A stretch of DNA of 64,000 nt, from assembly GCA_009911305.1 (NCBI GenBank), contig QXXC01000007.1, positions 1 through 64,000 on the forward strand. The letters run 5' to 3'. The notes under the pieces are model-generated. The model searched no databases. It was given only the letters and a program-made list of their open reading frames with translations, and was not told the DNA's origin. The stretch's first letter is position 1. Each line of letters begins with the position of its first letter. Made by a program: the position numbers and the translations under genes. The DNA is from Clostridiaceae bacterium. Lineage in GTDB: Bacteria > Bacillota > Clostridia > Lachnospirales > Lachnospiraceae. This document shows, piece by piece, positions 44,423 through 55,389 of the stretch.

Positions 44423-44506
44423 TTGACTCTTTTACCCATTCTGTGCTATAATGCATCAGAAATGGACAAGGGCGTTCATGAGGCGGAAGCTTCATGGGCG
44501 CTTTTT
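44423..44506 (+). promoter_or_regulatory. carA promoter with leader terminator (attenuator)
   Basis: TTGACT (44423-44428) and TATAAT (44447-44452), 18 bp apart, are followed by a hairpin whose arms 44472-44484 and 44489-44501 form 13 pairs (three G-U) around a GGAA tetraloop, then TTTTTC. A terminator between promoter and carA implies attenuation, presumably by pyrimidine supply. I see no clear PyrR-binding loop. Confidence 0.7.
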
Positions 44507-44553
44507 CATTTTGTACCGGGCCTGAAACAGGTTGGGAAAGGAGTGGCGGTCAC

Positions 44554-45666
44554 ATGGAAAAAACGGTATATCTTCTTTTGGAAAACGGCGAATACTTTGA
44601 GGGAAAAAGCTTTGGCGCTCCTTTGAATGAGGCGGCCGGGGAAGTGGTGTTTACCACGGGGATGACGGGATATCTGGAAACGATCACGGATCCGAGCTAT
44701 TTTGGCCAGATCGTGGTTCAGACGTTTCCGATGATTGGAAATTACGGCGTGATCCCGCAGGATTTTGAGAACAGGGAGGTTTATTTATCTGCCTATATTG
44801 TAAAGGAATGGTGTCAGGATCCCTCTAATTTCAGGAGCAGAGGGAGACTCGACACCTTTTTTAAGGAAAGGGGCGTGGCGGCGGCTTACGGGATCGACAC
44901 GAGAAAGCTGGCGAAGCGGATACGGGATACGGGCTCCCTGAATGCGAAGCTGACGCATCGCCGGCCGCCATTTTCGCAAGCGGATCTGGAAGAGATCCGG
45001 GGATTCAGCATTAAAAATGCGGTGGAGGCCGTGACGCCAAAGGAAAGGCAGTTTTTCCACGCCGGGGGAGCGGCAGAGTTTCGCGTGGTTTTATGGGATT
45101 TCGGGGCCAAGCGCAATATTTTAAAGGAGCTTACAAAACGGGGCTGCGAGGTGGCGGATGTGCCTGCCTCTACCACAGCGGAGGAAATTCTTGCCTTACA
45201 CCCGGATGGGATCCTGCTTTCAAACGGCCCGGGAAACCCGGAGGACAACCCGTCGGTGATTGAGGAGCTGCGAAAAGTGTCAGAGGCGGGGCTTCCGGTC
45301 TTTGGAATCTGCCTTGGCCATCAGCTTTTTGCTCTTGCCCGCGGGGGGCGCACGGGCAAGATGAAATACGGCCACAGGGGGGCCAATCATCCGGTTAAGG
45401 ATCTGGAAACGGGCCGCGTCTATATCAGCAGCCAGAATCACGGCTATGAGGTTTTAAGCAGCAGCCTTCCGGAGGGAGCGGAGGTGACATTTATCAATGT
45501 AAATGATCACACATGCGAGGGGATCACATGGCGTGACGTCCCGGCCGTTACGGTGCAGTTTCACCCAGAAGCGTGCGCCGGGCCAAAGGATGCCGGGGAG
45601 CTGTTCGGGCGCTTTATCCGGATGATGGGAGAGTATAAGGCAGAAAAAACGGCAGAGGGGAGGTAG
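44554..45666 (+). CDS. carA: Carbamoyl-phosphate synthase small subunit
   Basis: This 370-residue glutaminase subunit splits glutamine and passes ammonia to CarB. It has the N-terminal domain (YLLLENGEYFEGKSFGAP, VVFTTGMTGYLETITDPSY) and a class I glutamine amidotransferase with nucleophile FGICLGHQLFAL and the His-Glu pair VQFHPEACAGP. ATG 44554 follows GGAAAGGAG; the longer frame from 44494 lies in the leader. carB begins 7 bp after the stop. Confidence 0.96.
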   Translation: MEKTVYLLLENGEYFEGKSFGAPLNEAAGEVVFTTGMTGYLETITDPSYFGQIVVQTFPMIGNYGVIPQDFENREVYLSAYIVKEWCQDPSNFRSRGRLDTFFKERGVAAAYGIDTRKLAKRIRDTGSLNAKLTHRRPPFSQADLEEIRGFSIKNAVEAVTPKERQFFHAGGAAEFRVVLWDFGAKRNILKELTKRGCEVADVPASTTAEEILALHPDGILLSNGPGNPEDNPSVIEELRKVSEAGLPVFGICLGHQLFALARGGRTGKMKYGHRGANHPVKDLETGRVYISSQNHGYEVLSSSLPEGAEVTFINVNDHTCEGITWRDVPAVTVQFHPEACAGPKDAGELFGRFIRMMGEYKAEKTAEGR

Positions 45667-45673
45667 ACGGATT

Positions 45674-48600
45674 ATGCCGCGAAACAGGAAGCTTAAAAAA
45701 GTCATGGTGATCGGTTCAGGCCCAATCGTGATCGGCCAGGCGGCGGAGTTTGACTATGCGGGAACACAGGCGTGCCGGGCGCTGAAGGAAGAAGGGCTGG
45801 AGGTGGTGCTGGTGAATTCCAACCCTGCGACGATCATGACGGACAGCGCCATTGCGGATGAGGTTTATATTGAGCCGCTGACGCTGGAAGTGGTGAGGCG
45901 GATTATTGACAGGGAGCGGCCGGACAGCATCCTGTCCACCCTGGGCGGGCAGACGGGGCTTACGCTGTCCATGGAGCTTGCGAAAACGGGATTTCTGGAA
46001 AGCCGGGGCGTTGCGCTTCTGGGGGCTTCTCCGGAGACGATTGACAAGGCGGAGGATCGCCAGCGGTTTAAGGATACGATGGAGGCCATCGGCGAGCCGG
46101 TGATCCCTTCCGGGGTTGTGACCGGGGTGGAGGAGGCTGTCGCCTTTGCGGATAAAATCTCCTATCCGGTGATCGTGCGTCCGGCTTTTACGCTCGGCGG
46201 CTCTGGAGGCGGGATTGCGGCGGATGAGGCAGAGCTTTACGAGATTGCGCTGTCGGGCTTAAGACTTTCCCCTATTGGGCAGATTCTGGTGGAGAAATGC
46301 ATCGCAGGCTGGAAGGAGATCGAGTTTGAGGTGATGCGCGACAGCGCGGGAAATGCGATCACCGTCTGCTCGATGGAAAACCTTGACCCTGTGGGAATCC
46401 ATACCGGGGACTCTATTGTGATTGCCCCGGCCGTGACGCTGGCGGATAAGGAATACCAGATGCTGCGATCGGCGGCCCTGCATATCATTGAGGCTATGGG
46501 GATCGAGGGCGGCTGCAACTGCCAGTTTGCCTTAAATCCCGAAAGCTTCGAGTATGCCGTGATCGAGGTTAATCCCAGAGTATCCCGCTCTTCGGCCCTG
46601 GCCTCCAAGGCAACGGGCTATCCCATTGCCCGCGTGGCGGCTAAAATCGCGATCGGTTATTGCCTGGACGAGCTGCCGAATGAGGTTACGGGAGAGACGA
46701 TGGCCTGCTTTGAGCCCGCTCTGGATTATGTGGCGGTCAAATTTCCCAAATGGCCCTTTGACAAGTTCGTGTACGGTAAAAGGCGGCTGGGCACGCAGAT
46801 GAAGGCCACGGGAGAGGTCATGGCTATCGGCCGGAATTTTGAGCAGGCGCTGTTAAAGGCTGTCCGCGGGGCGGAGATTTCCCAGGACAGCCTGAATATG
46901 AGGAAAATGGAGGCGCTTGGCGATGAGGAGCTGACAGAGAAGATCCTGTCGCAGGATGACGAGCGAATCTTCGCCATCTATGAGAGCATGAAGAGGGGAA
47001 AAAGCGCGGATGAGATCCATAAGCTGACCGGAATTGACGAGTGGTTTTTAAATAAGCTGTCCCATCTGCTTTGCCTGGAACAGCGCATGCGGGAGGAACC
47101 ATTTACAGAGGAGCTCCATATGGAGGCGAAGCAGTACGGCTTTTTGGATCAGGTGATAAAAGAGCTGACGGGCAGGAAGGAAATCAGGCATATCCCGGCC
47201 TGCTACCGCATGGTGGATACGTGCAGCGCGGAATTTGCGGCCAGCACGCCGTATTTTTACAGCTCCTTTGGGGAGGAGGACGAGGCAGAGGAATTTATCC
47301 GCGCGCATCAGACCGGAAAACCGGTGGTGATGGTCTTCGGCTCCGGCCCAATCCGGATCGGACAGGGGATCGAGTTCGATTTTGCCTCTGTCCACTGTGT
47401 CTGGTCCTTAAAGCGGGCCGGTTATGAGGCGGTGATTGTCAATAATAACCCGGAAACGGTGTCCACGGACTTTAATGTGGCGGATCGCCTTTATTTTGAG
47501 CCGCTGACGCCGGAGGATGTGCTGGATATCATCCGCATCGAACGGCCGATCGGCGCGGTCGTGGCCTTTGGAGGACAGACGGCAATCCGCCTGACGAGGC
47601 GCCTGGTGGAAAACCATATTCCGGTTCTGGGAACCCCGGCGGACAGCATCGATATGGCCGAGGACCGCGGGCGCTTTAACGCGCTGTTAAAAAAGCTGAA
47701 CATGAAGCAGCCGGACGGCGATACGGTTTATACAGAGGAGGAGGCGGTGCGGGCGGCGAACCGGCTCGGTTATCCCGTTTTAGTGCGCCCGAGCTATGTC
47801 CTGGGGGGCCAGAACATGATCATTGCCTATAATGACAGCGACATCCGCGAATATATGAGGATCATTCTCTCGCATGCGGTTGAAAATGCCATTTTGATTG
47901 ACAAATACCTGATGGGAACCGAGCTGGAGGTGGACGCGATCTGCGACGGCGAGGATGTACTGATTCCGGGCATTATGGAGCACATTGAGCGGGCCGGCGT
48001 GCATTCCGGAGACTCGATCGCCGTGTATCCGGCCTTTATGCTGACGGAAAGCCAGAAGGATCGTCTGGTGGATTACTCCATCCGCCTGGCGCTGGCGCTG
48101 AACACCAGGGGGCTGATCAATATCCAGTATGTGCTGCATGAAGATATAATCTATGTGATCGAGGTCAATCCGCGTTCTTCGCGCACAGTGCCATATATCA
48201 GCAAGGTAACGGGTATTCCCATGGTGGATCTGGCGGCGCGGATCATGATGGGTGAAGCCTTAAAGGACATGGGATACAGGACGGGCCTCTGCCCCTGTTC
48301 CCCGTATTACGCAGTCAAGGTTCCGGTATTTTCTTTTGAAAAGCTCTCAGACGTGGATACACAGCTCGGGCCGGAGATGAAGTCCACAGGAGAAGCGCTG
48401 GGGATAGCCAGGAGCATGGAGGAGGCGCTCTGTAAGGGCCTGATCGCGGCCGGCTATGTGTTAAAGCGCGCCGGGGGCGTTCTGGTCAGCGTCCGTGATA
48501 CGGATAAGGGCGATTTGAAGGAGCTCATAAAAGCATATGTGGCCATGGGCTTTACCATTTACGCCACAGAGGGCACGGCCAGGCGTTTGAACCGCGCCGG

Positions 48601-49024
48601 TATTTCCTCCATGATTGTAAAAAAGCCGGGGGAGGACGGGACGGACGGAAAGGGAGAGACGACGATTTCCGTGATGGAAAAGGGACTTATCAGCTATGTC
48701 ATTTCCACCTCCGCCACAGGGCGGCAGCCGGAGCGCGGCAGCGTGCGCATGAGGCGCAGGGCCGTTGAGCTCGGGATACCGTGCCTGACATCCCTCGATA
48801 CGGCGGCGGTTCTGGCCTTAAGCCTGCAGAGCCGGTTTGATGTGGAAAATGTGGAGCTGATTGATATCGCCCATATCGCGCGCGGGGCGGCGGCAGGGGG
48901 CGCAGCGCAGGAGCCGGACGCCCTCAGGGATATTGAGATTCCGGGGTATGTGCTTCAGGGAAAGGCATTGAAATCACCGGATTTTGCACAAGGATGGAGC
49001 GGACAGGACTGCGGGAGCAGATAA
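45674..49024 (+). CDS. carB: Carbamoyl-phosphate synthase large subunit
   Basis: The 1116-residue enzyme has two homologous ATP-grasp halves: the first begins VMVIGSGPIVIGQAAEFDYA, the second VVMVFGSGPIRIGQGIEFDF. VIEVNPRVSRSSALASKATG and VIEVNPRSSRTVPYISKVTG are the twin metal/ATP sites. The C-terminal MGS-like allosteric domain follows (LIKAYVAMGFTIYATEGTA). It is ~45 residues longer than average, with a glycine/alanine-rich tail. It supplies carbamoyl phosphate for pyrimidines and arginine. Confidence 0.96.
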   Translation: MPRNRKLKKVMVIGSGPIVIGQAAEFDYAGTQACRALKEEGLEVVLVNSNPATIMTDSAIADEVYIEPLTLEVVRRIIDRERPDSILSTLGGQTGLTLSMELAKTGFLESRGVALLGASPETIDKAEDRQRFKDTMEAIGEPVIPSGVVTGVEEAVAFADKISYPVIVRPAFTLGGSGGGIAADEAELYEIALSGLRLSPIGQILVEKCIAGWKEIEFEVMRDSAGNAITVCSMENLDPVGIHTGDSIVIAPAVTLADKEYQMLRSAALHIIEAMGIEGGCNCQFALNPESFEYAVIEVNPRVSRSSALASKATGYPIARVAAKIAIGYCLDELPNEVTGETMACFEPALDYVAVKFPKWPFDKFVYGKRRLGTQMKATGEVMAIGRNFEQALLKAVRGAEISQDSLNMRKMEALGDEELTEKILSQDDERIFAIYESMKRGKSADEIHKLTGIDEWFLNKLSHLLCLEQRMREEPFTEELHMEAKQYGFLDQVIKELTGRKEIRHIPACYRMVDTCSAEFAASTPYFYSSFGEEDEAEEFIRAHQTGKPVVMVFGSGPIRIGQGIEFDFASVHCVWSLKRAGYEAVIVNNNPETVSTDFNVADRLYFEPLTPEDVLDIIRIERPIGAVVAFGGQTAIRLTRRLVENHIPVLGTPADSIDMAEDRGRFNALLKKLNMKQPDGDTVYTEEEAVRAANRLGYPVLVRPSYVLGGQNMIIAYNDSDIREYMRIILSHAVENAILIDKYLMGTELEVDAICDGEDVLIPGIMEHIERAGVHSGDSIAVYPAFMLTESQKDRLVDYSIRLALALNTRGLINIQYVLHEDIIYVIEVNPRSSRTVPYISKVTGIPMVDLAARIMMGEALKDMGYRTGLCPCSPYYAVKVPVFSFEKLSDVDTQLGPEMKSTGEALGIARSMEEALCKGLIAAGYVLKRAGGVLVSVRDTDKGDLKELIKAYVAMGFTIYATEGTARRLNRAGISSMIVKKPGEDGTDGKGETTISVMEKGLISYVISTSATGRQPERGSVRMRRRAVELGIPCLTSLDTAAVLALSLQSRFDVENVELIDIAHIARGAAAGGAAQEPDALRDIEIPGYVLQGKALKSPDFAQGWSGQDCGSR

Positions 49025-50668
<1,644 letters not shown>

Positions 50669-50725
50669 CGCTGCACGGGGTATCACTGCGCGATAGAAAC
50701 ATGAATGAAAGAGAGGAATGTCATA

Positions 50726-51901
50726 ATGAAAATCAATGAACATTACAGGGAACTTTCCGAAAGCTACCTGTTTTCAGCCATTGCAAAAAAGGTAAACGAG
50801 TATACGAAGATGCATCCGGAGGCAGAGATCATACGCATGGGGATTGGGGACGTTACGCTGCCCCTGTGCGAAAAAGCGGCGAAAGCCTTTGCCGGGGCGG
50901 CCAGAGAGCAGGGGGAGGCCGCATCCTTCCACGGCTATGGGCCGGAGCAGGGATATGGATTTCTGAGGGAACGGATCCGGGATTACTACGCTTCCTTTGG
51001 AGCTTCCGTGAAAACGGATGATATCTTCATCAGTGACGGTGCAAAGAGCGATCTGGGGAATATTCTGGATCTCTTTGACGCGGACAATACGGCCCTGATT
51101 CCGGATCCGGTCTACCCGGTTTATATGGACACCAATACCATGGCGGGCCGGAGGATCGAATTTTTAGACGCCAACCCGGGGAACGGATTTCTCCCCATGC
51201 CGCCGTCAGGACGGTGCGGAGATCTGATCTATCTGTGCTCCCCCAATAACCCGACCGGGGCTGTCTACAGCCGGAGCCAGCTCACAGAATGGGTGGACTA
51301 TGCGAACCGGGAGGGAGCGGTGATCCTCTTTGACGCCGCCTACGAAGCCTTTATCACGGATCCCAGGCTGCCGAGGAGCATATATGAGATCCCGGGCGCA
51401 AAAACATGCGCCGTCGAATTCTGCTCTCTGTCCAAGCTGGCCAGCTTTACGGGAACCCGGTGCGGCTATACGGTCGTCCCGGAGGCGCTCGTGCGGGGCG
51501 GTATGTCCCTGCGCAAAATGTGGCTGCGCCGCCAGACCACGAAATTTAACGGAGTCTCCTACCCGGTCCAGCGGGCTGCCGAGGCGGTATTTACGGAGGA
51601 AGGGATGGCCCAGTGCAGGGCGCATCTGGATGTATACCGGGAAAATGCGCGCATGATACGGGAAACGCTTGCGCAGCTTGGCATCTGGCATATCGGGGGA
51701 ACGGATTCGCCCTATATCTGGATGCAGTGCCCAGGGGAAATGAAATCGTGGGAATTTTTCCAGGAGCTGCTCGAAAAAGCGAATGTGGTCGGAACGCCGG
51801 GAAGCGGATTTGGTAAAAACGGAGAGGGATTCTTCCGGCTGACGGCGTTTGGGACAAAGGAGGATACGGCCAGGGCGATGGAGCGGATGAAGAGGATGTA
51901 A
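50726..51901 (+). CDS. dapL: LL-diaminopimelate aminotransferase
   Basis: The 391-residue PLP enzyme makes LL-diaminopimelate directly from tetrahydrodipicolinate, the short lysine/peptidoglycan route used by many Clostridia. It starts KINEHYRELSESYLFSAIAK and has IRMGIGDVTLPL, IFISDGAKSDLGNILDLF, LCSPNNPTGAVYS and the PLP lysine in EFCSLSKLASFTGTRCGYTV. I chose ATG 50726 (GAGAGGAATG upstream) over 50705, because family members begin with this sequence. Confidence 0.95.
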   Translation: MKINEHYRELSESYLFSAIAKKVNEYTKMHPEAEIIRMGIGDVTLPLCEKAAKAFAGAAREQGEAASFHGYGPEQGYGFLRERIRDYYASFGASVKTDDIFISDGAKSDLGNILDLFDADNTALIPDPVYPVYMDTNTMAGRRIEFLDANPGNGFLPMPPSGRCGDLIYLCSPNNPTGAVYSRSQLTEWVDYANREGAVILFDAAYEAFITDPRLPRSIYEIPGAKTCAVEFCSLSKLASFTGTRCGYTVVPEALVRGGMSLRKMWLRRQTTKFNGVSYPVQRAAEAVFTEEGMAQCRAHLDVYRENARMIRETLAQLGIWHIGGTDSPYIWMQCPGEMKSWEFFQELLEKANVVGTPGSGFGKNGEGFFRLTAFGTKEDTARAMERMKRM

Positions 51902-51985
51902 GGGAATGGACGGTGTCAGCCGGAGGGGACAGGAAATGCCGGGGCCGCAAATTTATTTTCAGTATAAAAAGAAAGGAGCGGGATA

Positions 51986-52161
51986 ACAAATGAAGCGATT
52001 ATGTTTCTTACTGCTGCGGATGAAGAAACCGATATGATTATGGGGCTTGATATGGGCGGCGAGGATTACATTACCAAGCCGTTCAAATTGGCGGTATTCC
52101 TGTCAAGACTTCATGCGCTGCTGCGCAGGAGTGAAAATTTCAATACCGACGCTACTGATTA
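51986..52161 (+). pseudogene. Response regulator remnant (receiver C-terminal half)
   Basis: An open frame reads NEAIMFLTAADEETDMIMG, then LDMGGEDYITKPFKLAVFLS and RLHALLRRSENF before a stop. This is the back half of an OmpR-type receiver, with the conserved T and K, as found in regulators that control nearby ABC exporters. The phospho-Asp region and the DNA-binding domain are absent. It directly abuts the broken ABC gene, so the rest of the regulator and the kinase gene have probably been deleted. Confidence 0.75.
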
Positions 52162-52651
52162 GAAGTCAACCATATCTGTAAAACCTACGGAAGCGGCGAA
52201 ACTGCCGTACACGCTTTGAAAAAAGTCAGCTTTTCCGTTCCAAAGGGCGAGTATGTGGCTATCGTCGGGGAATCCGGCTCTGGAAAAAGTACGCTGCTCA
52301 ACATGATAGGCGCGCTTGACACACCTACATCCGGCAGGGTAACGATTGGCGGCATGGATATTTTTTCCATGGACGAGCGCAAGCTGACCGTTTTCCGCCG
52401 GACAGCAGCAGCGCGTGGCAATCGGGCGCGCCCTTATCACGCGTCCGTCCTTAATCCTTGCCGACGAGCCGACCGGAAACCTTGACACGCAGAACAGCAG
52501 AGAAGTGATCGCCCTGTTAAAAGAAGCGTCAAAGAAGTATGAGCAGACCATTATTATGATTACCCACAACCGCAGTATCGCACAGACCGCAGACCGGGTG
52601 TTACAGGTGTCGGACGGCGTTCTGGCTGATTTAGGGAGGCGCCGGGAATGA
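52159..52651 (+). pseudogene. ABC transporter ATP-binding gene with internal deletion
   Basis: The N-terminal part reads EVNHICKTYGSGETAVHALK, then VAIVGESGSGKSTLLNMIGA (Walker A) to MDERKLTVFRR. At about 52400 the frame changes: QQQRVAIGRALITRPSLILA (post-signature, Walker B DEPTGNLD) continues in another frame to 52651. The missing ~60 residues hold the Q-loop and most of the signature sequence. The joint CGCC/GGACAG suggests microhomology-based deletion. It would give no working ATPase. Its stop overlaps the permease start (ATGA). Confidence 0.85.
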
Positions 52652-54450
52652 AAAGCTATCTTAGTCTTATACCGATTTCGGCAAAGGTGCATAAGCGGCA
52701 GAACCGAATGACCATTTTATGCATTATTTTCGCCGTTTTCCTGGTGACTTCCATTTTCAGCATGGCAGAAATGGGTATCAGAATGGAGCAGACAAGATTG
52801 TTAAATAAGCATGACGATTTGACATTGCAGGATATCATAAGCAGCACAACCGGTCAAACGCTCTGTATCGCTGCCATTGTATTCTTTGTGCTGGTGTTGA
52901 CAGCAGGCGTATTGATGATTTCAAGCAGTATCAATAGCAACGTGACACAAAGGACAAAATTTTTTGGAATGATGCGCTGCATTGGAATGAGTAAACAGCA
53001 AATTATTCATTTTGTAAAACTGGAAGCTCTGAATTGGTGCAAAGCAGCTATTCCGACAGGCGTTACACTTGGTATAATCATCACATGGGGGTTATGTGCG
53101 GTTTTACGTTTTCTTGTCGGAGAGGAGTTTTCTGACATTCCTCTTTTTGGTATCAGCATAGCCGGTATCATCAGTGGAATGATCGCAGGTATTGTCGCAG
53201 TATTGATTGCTGCCGGAGCTCCGGCAAAACGGGCGGCAAAGGTGTCTCCTGTAACGGCGTCTTCTGGAAATTCGGAAATCACAGGAAATAGAAACCATGC
53301 GGCAAAGGTCCGTTTATTCAAAATTGAAACAGCTCTGGGGATTCATCATGCAGTGGCGGCAAAGAAAACGCGGATACTTATGACGGGTTCATTTGCCCTT
53401 AGTATTATTCTTTTCCTTAGCTTTTCTGTTTTAGTAGAATTTGTTGGTTATATCATGCCGCAGTCTGCCGCCGCCGCTGATATGAACATTTCAAGCGCTG
53501 ACGTTTCAAATGGCGCAGATCGTGCTTTACTTGATACGCTCGGCACAATGGACGGAGTAAAACGTATTTTCGGACGCCGCAGCGTTTTTAACATTCCGGC
53601 GCAGCTAAATTCCAATGCGGTTGAAATTGACATGATTTCTTATGATGATTTTGATTTGGACTGTCTTGTGAAAGACGATATGCTGAAAAAAGGCAGCGAT
53701 ATTTCTAAAGTCTATGGAAACAGTCATTATGTGCTTGCGACATGGGACAAAGGCAGTTCTCTGGAAATTGGCGATAAAATATTGGTTGCCGATGAAGAAT
53801 TGGAAATCGCGGGTTTGCTGAAATACGATCCGTTCAACGGCGACGGGCTTACAAACGGAGAAATAACCCTTATTACTTCTGGGGATACCTTTATCCGCTT
53901 AACTGGAATAACGGATTATTCTCTCATTATGATACAAACGACGAGTGACGTAACGGACGAAGATGTAACGGCAATTCAGGATATCTTAGACCATGACTGC
54001 ACCTTAAACGATTTACGCGGCCAACGCACTTCCGGGACTTATACTGCATTTGTGTTCTGTATTTATGCGTTTTTAGCCATTATTGCTCTGGTAACGGTAT
54101 TAAATATTGTAAACAGTATTTCTATGAGTGTGTCCTCAAAAATCAGGTCATACGGGGCAATGCGGGCAGTAGGGATGAGCGAACATCAGATAACTAAAAT
54201 GATTGCTGCTGAAGCATTTACCTATGCTTTGCTGGGAGGTATTGTAGGCAGTATGGTCGGGCTGATCGTTTACAGGCTGCTATACAGCATTCTTATAGGC
54301 GCTCATTTCAGCCATGCAACATGGAGTATGCCAACAATTCCTTTACTCATCATTTTGCTGTTTGTTTGTATGGCAGCTATCATAGCAGCCTATATTCCGG
54401 CAAAACGGATTCACAACATGGCAGTAACCGAAACGATCAATGAATTATGA
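52648..54450 (+). CDS. FtsX-like ABC transporter permease (intact)
   Basis: The 600-residue membrane protein has the MacB/FtsX-like layout in two halves: an N-terminal anchor, a block of three helices around residues 70-190, another helix, an extracytoplasmic domain and a final block of three. GMMRCIGMSKQQIIHFVKLE and GAMRAVGMSEHQITKMIAAE are the two copies of the conserved coupling segment that meets the ATPase. Such permeases with a VanR-like regulator often export or sense antimicrobial peptides. The frame is intact although its ATPase is broken, so the gene may be freshly orphaned. Confidence 0.85.
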   Translation: MKSYLSLIPISAKVHKRQNRMTILCIIFAVFLVTSIFSMAEMGIRMEQTRLLNKHDDLTLQDIISSTTGQTLCIAAIVFFVLVLTAGVLMISSSINSNVTQRTKFFGMMRCIGMSKQQIIHFVKLEALNWCKAAIPTGVTLGIIITWGLCAVLRFLVGEEFSDIPLFGISIAGIISGMIAGIVAVLIAAGAPAKRAAKVSPVTASSGNSEITGNRNHAAKVRLFKIETALGIHHAVAAKKTRILMTGSFALSIILFLSFSVLVEFVGYIMPQSAAAADMNISSADVSNGADRALLDTLGTMDGVKRIFGRRSVFNIPAQLNSNAVEIDMISYDDFDLDCLVKDDMLKKGSDISKVYGNSHYVLATWDKGSSLEIGDKILVADEELEIAGLLKYDPFNGDGLTNGEITLITSGDTFIRLTGITDYSLIMIQTTSDVTDEDVTAIQDILDHDCTLNDLRGQRTSGTYTAFVFCIYAFLAIIALVTVLNIVNSISMSVSSKIRSYGAMRAVGMSEHQITKMIAAEAFTYALLGGIVGSMVGLIVYRLLYSILIGAHFSHATWSMPTIPLLIILLFVCMAAIIAAYIPAKRIHNMAVTETINEL

Positions 54451-54552
54451 GTGCATTCCGCTTTTGAACATTTCATGTAACATCTGCCGGACGGCGGCAA
54501 AAGAAAAAAACGCCGCAAAGCAGAGGTATCTTCACGCGCCATTTTTAAATGA

Positions 54553-54590
54553 CGGCGGCTTTGATTTTCTGAGCCGCCGCTTTCTTTTGC
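54553..54590 (+). terminator. Rho-independent terminator after the permease
   Basis: GGCGGCT (54554-54560) pairs with AGCCGCC (54572-54578), followed by GCTTTCTTTT. Confidence 0.7.
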
Positions 54591-54800
54591 CTGTCGTACC
54601 GAATGGGAAAAGCGTTGTGCTTTTAACGGTTACTGTAAAGAGGCGTTGAAGTATGAAGCAGGCAATGCCCACCGCTTCAAGACATGGAAAATGCGATGAG
54701 ACAATATAATCGGATTGCAGGGGCTATTGAGGGGCTGCCCTATATCCATGAACAAATTCCCCACTTATATTATACTAAAAAACACACCTGTATTCAAGTC
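54591..54800. other. Remnant-like intergenic sequence
   Basis: Short out-of-frame pieces (such as MRQYNRIAGAIEGLPYIHEQ from about 54698) look like scraps of a mobile-element gene. No complete gene or clear repeat is present. With the decayed ABC locus this marks an insertion/deletion hotspot. Confidence 0.4.
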
Positions 54801-54829
54801 TTGTAAATCCCCGAAGAATCCCCTATAAT
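54801..54829 (+). promoter_or_regulatory. Promoter of the DUF6323-DUF6179 pair
   Basis: TTGTAA (54801-54806) and TATAAT (54824-54829) are 17 bp apart, 23 bp before the ATG; AGGAGG lies at about 54839. Confidence 0.75.
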
Positions 54830-54852
54830 CAGTCTTCCAGGAGGTGTAGCTT

Positions 54853-55389
54853 ATGGAAGAAAAAAACTGGTTAGAGCTTTTGTCAAGTCAGTCCCAGGCA
54901 GCGCAGGTTCTTGAAACGAACCGCTATACCGGGCAATACGGCCTTGTACTGAGCAGGGAGGACGCAGAGATTTTAGCGCAGGAGCGGACAGATGTGTTAA
55001 AAAAGGAGCGCAGAGTGGAATTCGGGCAGAGCATGCTGCCTGCTATCATTTATGCGTTCTGCGATTCTCCCTACATCATACAGGAAAATTACCGCGATGC
55101 GCTGATCCGTCTCCAGGAAATTTTTTATCTGTACAAAAATGAAATGCTGGACGAGATTACGGATGATGAGCTCCTGGAATTTATGAGGGAGCAGTTTGAC
55201 GGCGTGTGCTGCGGGGATTTTGATTATCTGGAGGGGACATGCCTGGATCTGTTTGCTCAGGCGATCCGGGCCGGTTATTCCGGCTTTCAAGGAACAGGGG
55301 GAAGGGGAGAATTTGAAAAATTTGATATTGTAACGCGCTGGGACAGGGAATTGTACCTGGAAGTTTTGAAGGAACTGGTCTGGAGGTGA
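54853..55389 (+). CDS. DUF6323-like protein
   Basis: The 178-residue soluble helical protein (LGLVLSREDAEILAQERTDV-type segment near residue 30; IIYAFCDSPYIIQENYRDAL; FDIVTRWDRELYLEVLKELV) matches, from memory, the DUF6323 family of Firmicutes. Function is unknown. Its stop overlaps the next start (GTGA), so the two proteins are made together, probably in a fixed ratio as a complex. Confidence 0.6.
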   Translation: MEEKNWLELLSSQSQAAQVLETNRYTGQYGLVLSREDAEILAQERTDVLKKERRVEFGQSMLPAIIYAFCDSPYIIQENYRDALIRLQEIFYLYKNEMLDEITDDELLEFMREQFDGVCCGDFDYLEGTCLDLFAQAIRAGYSGFQGTGGRGEFEKFDIVTRWDRELYLEVLKELVWR

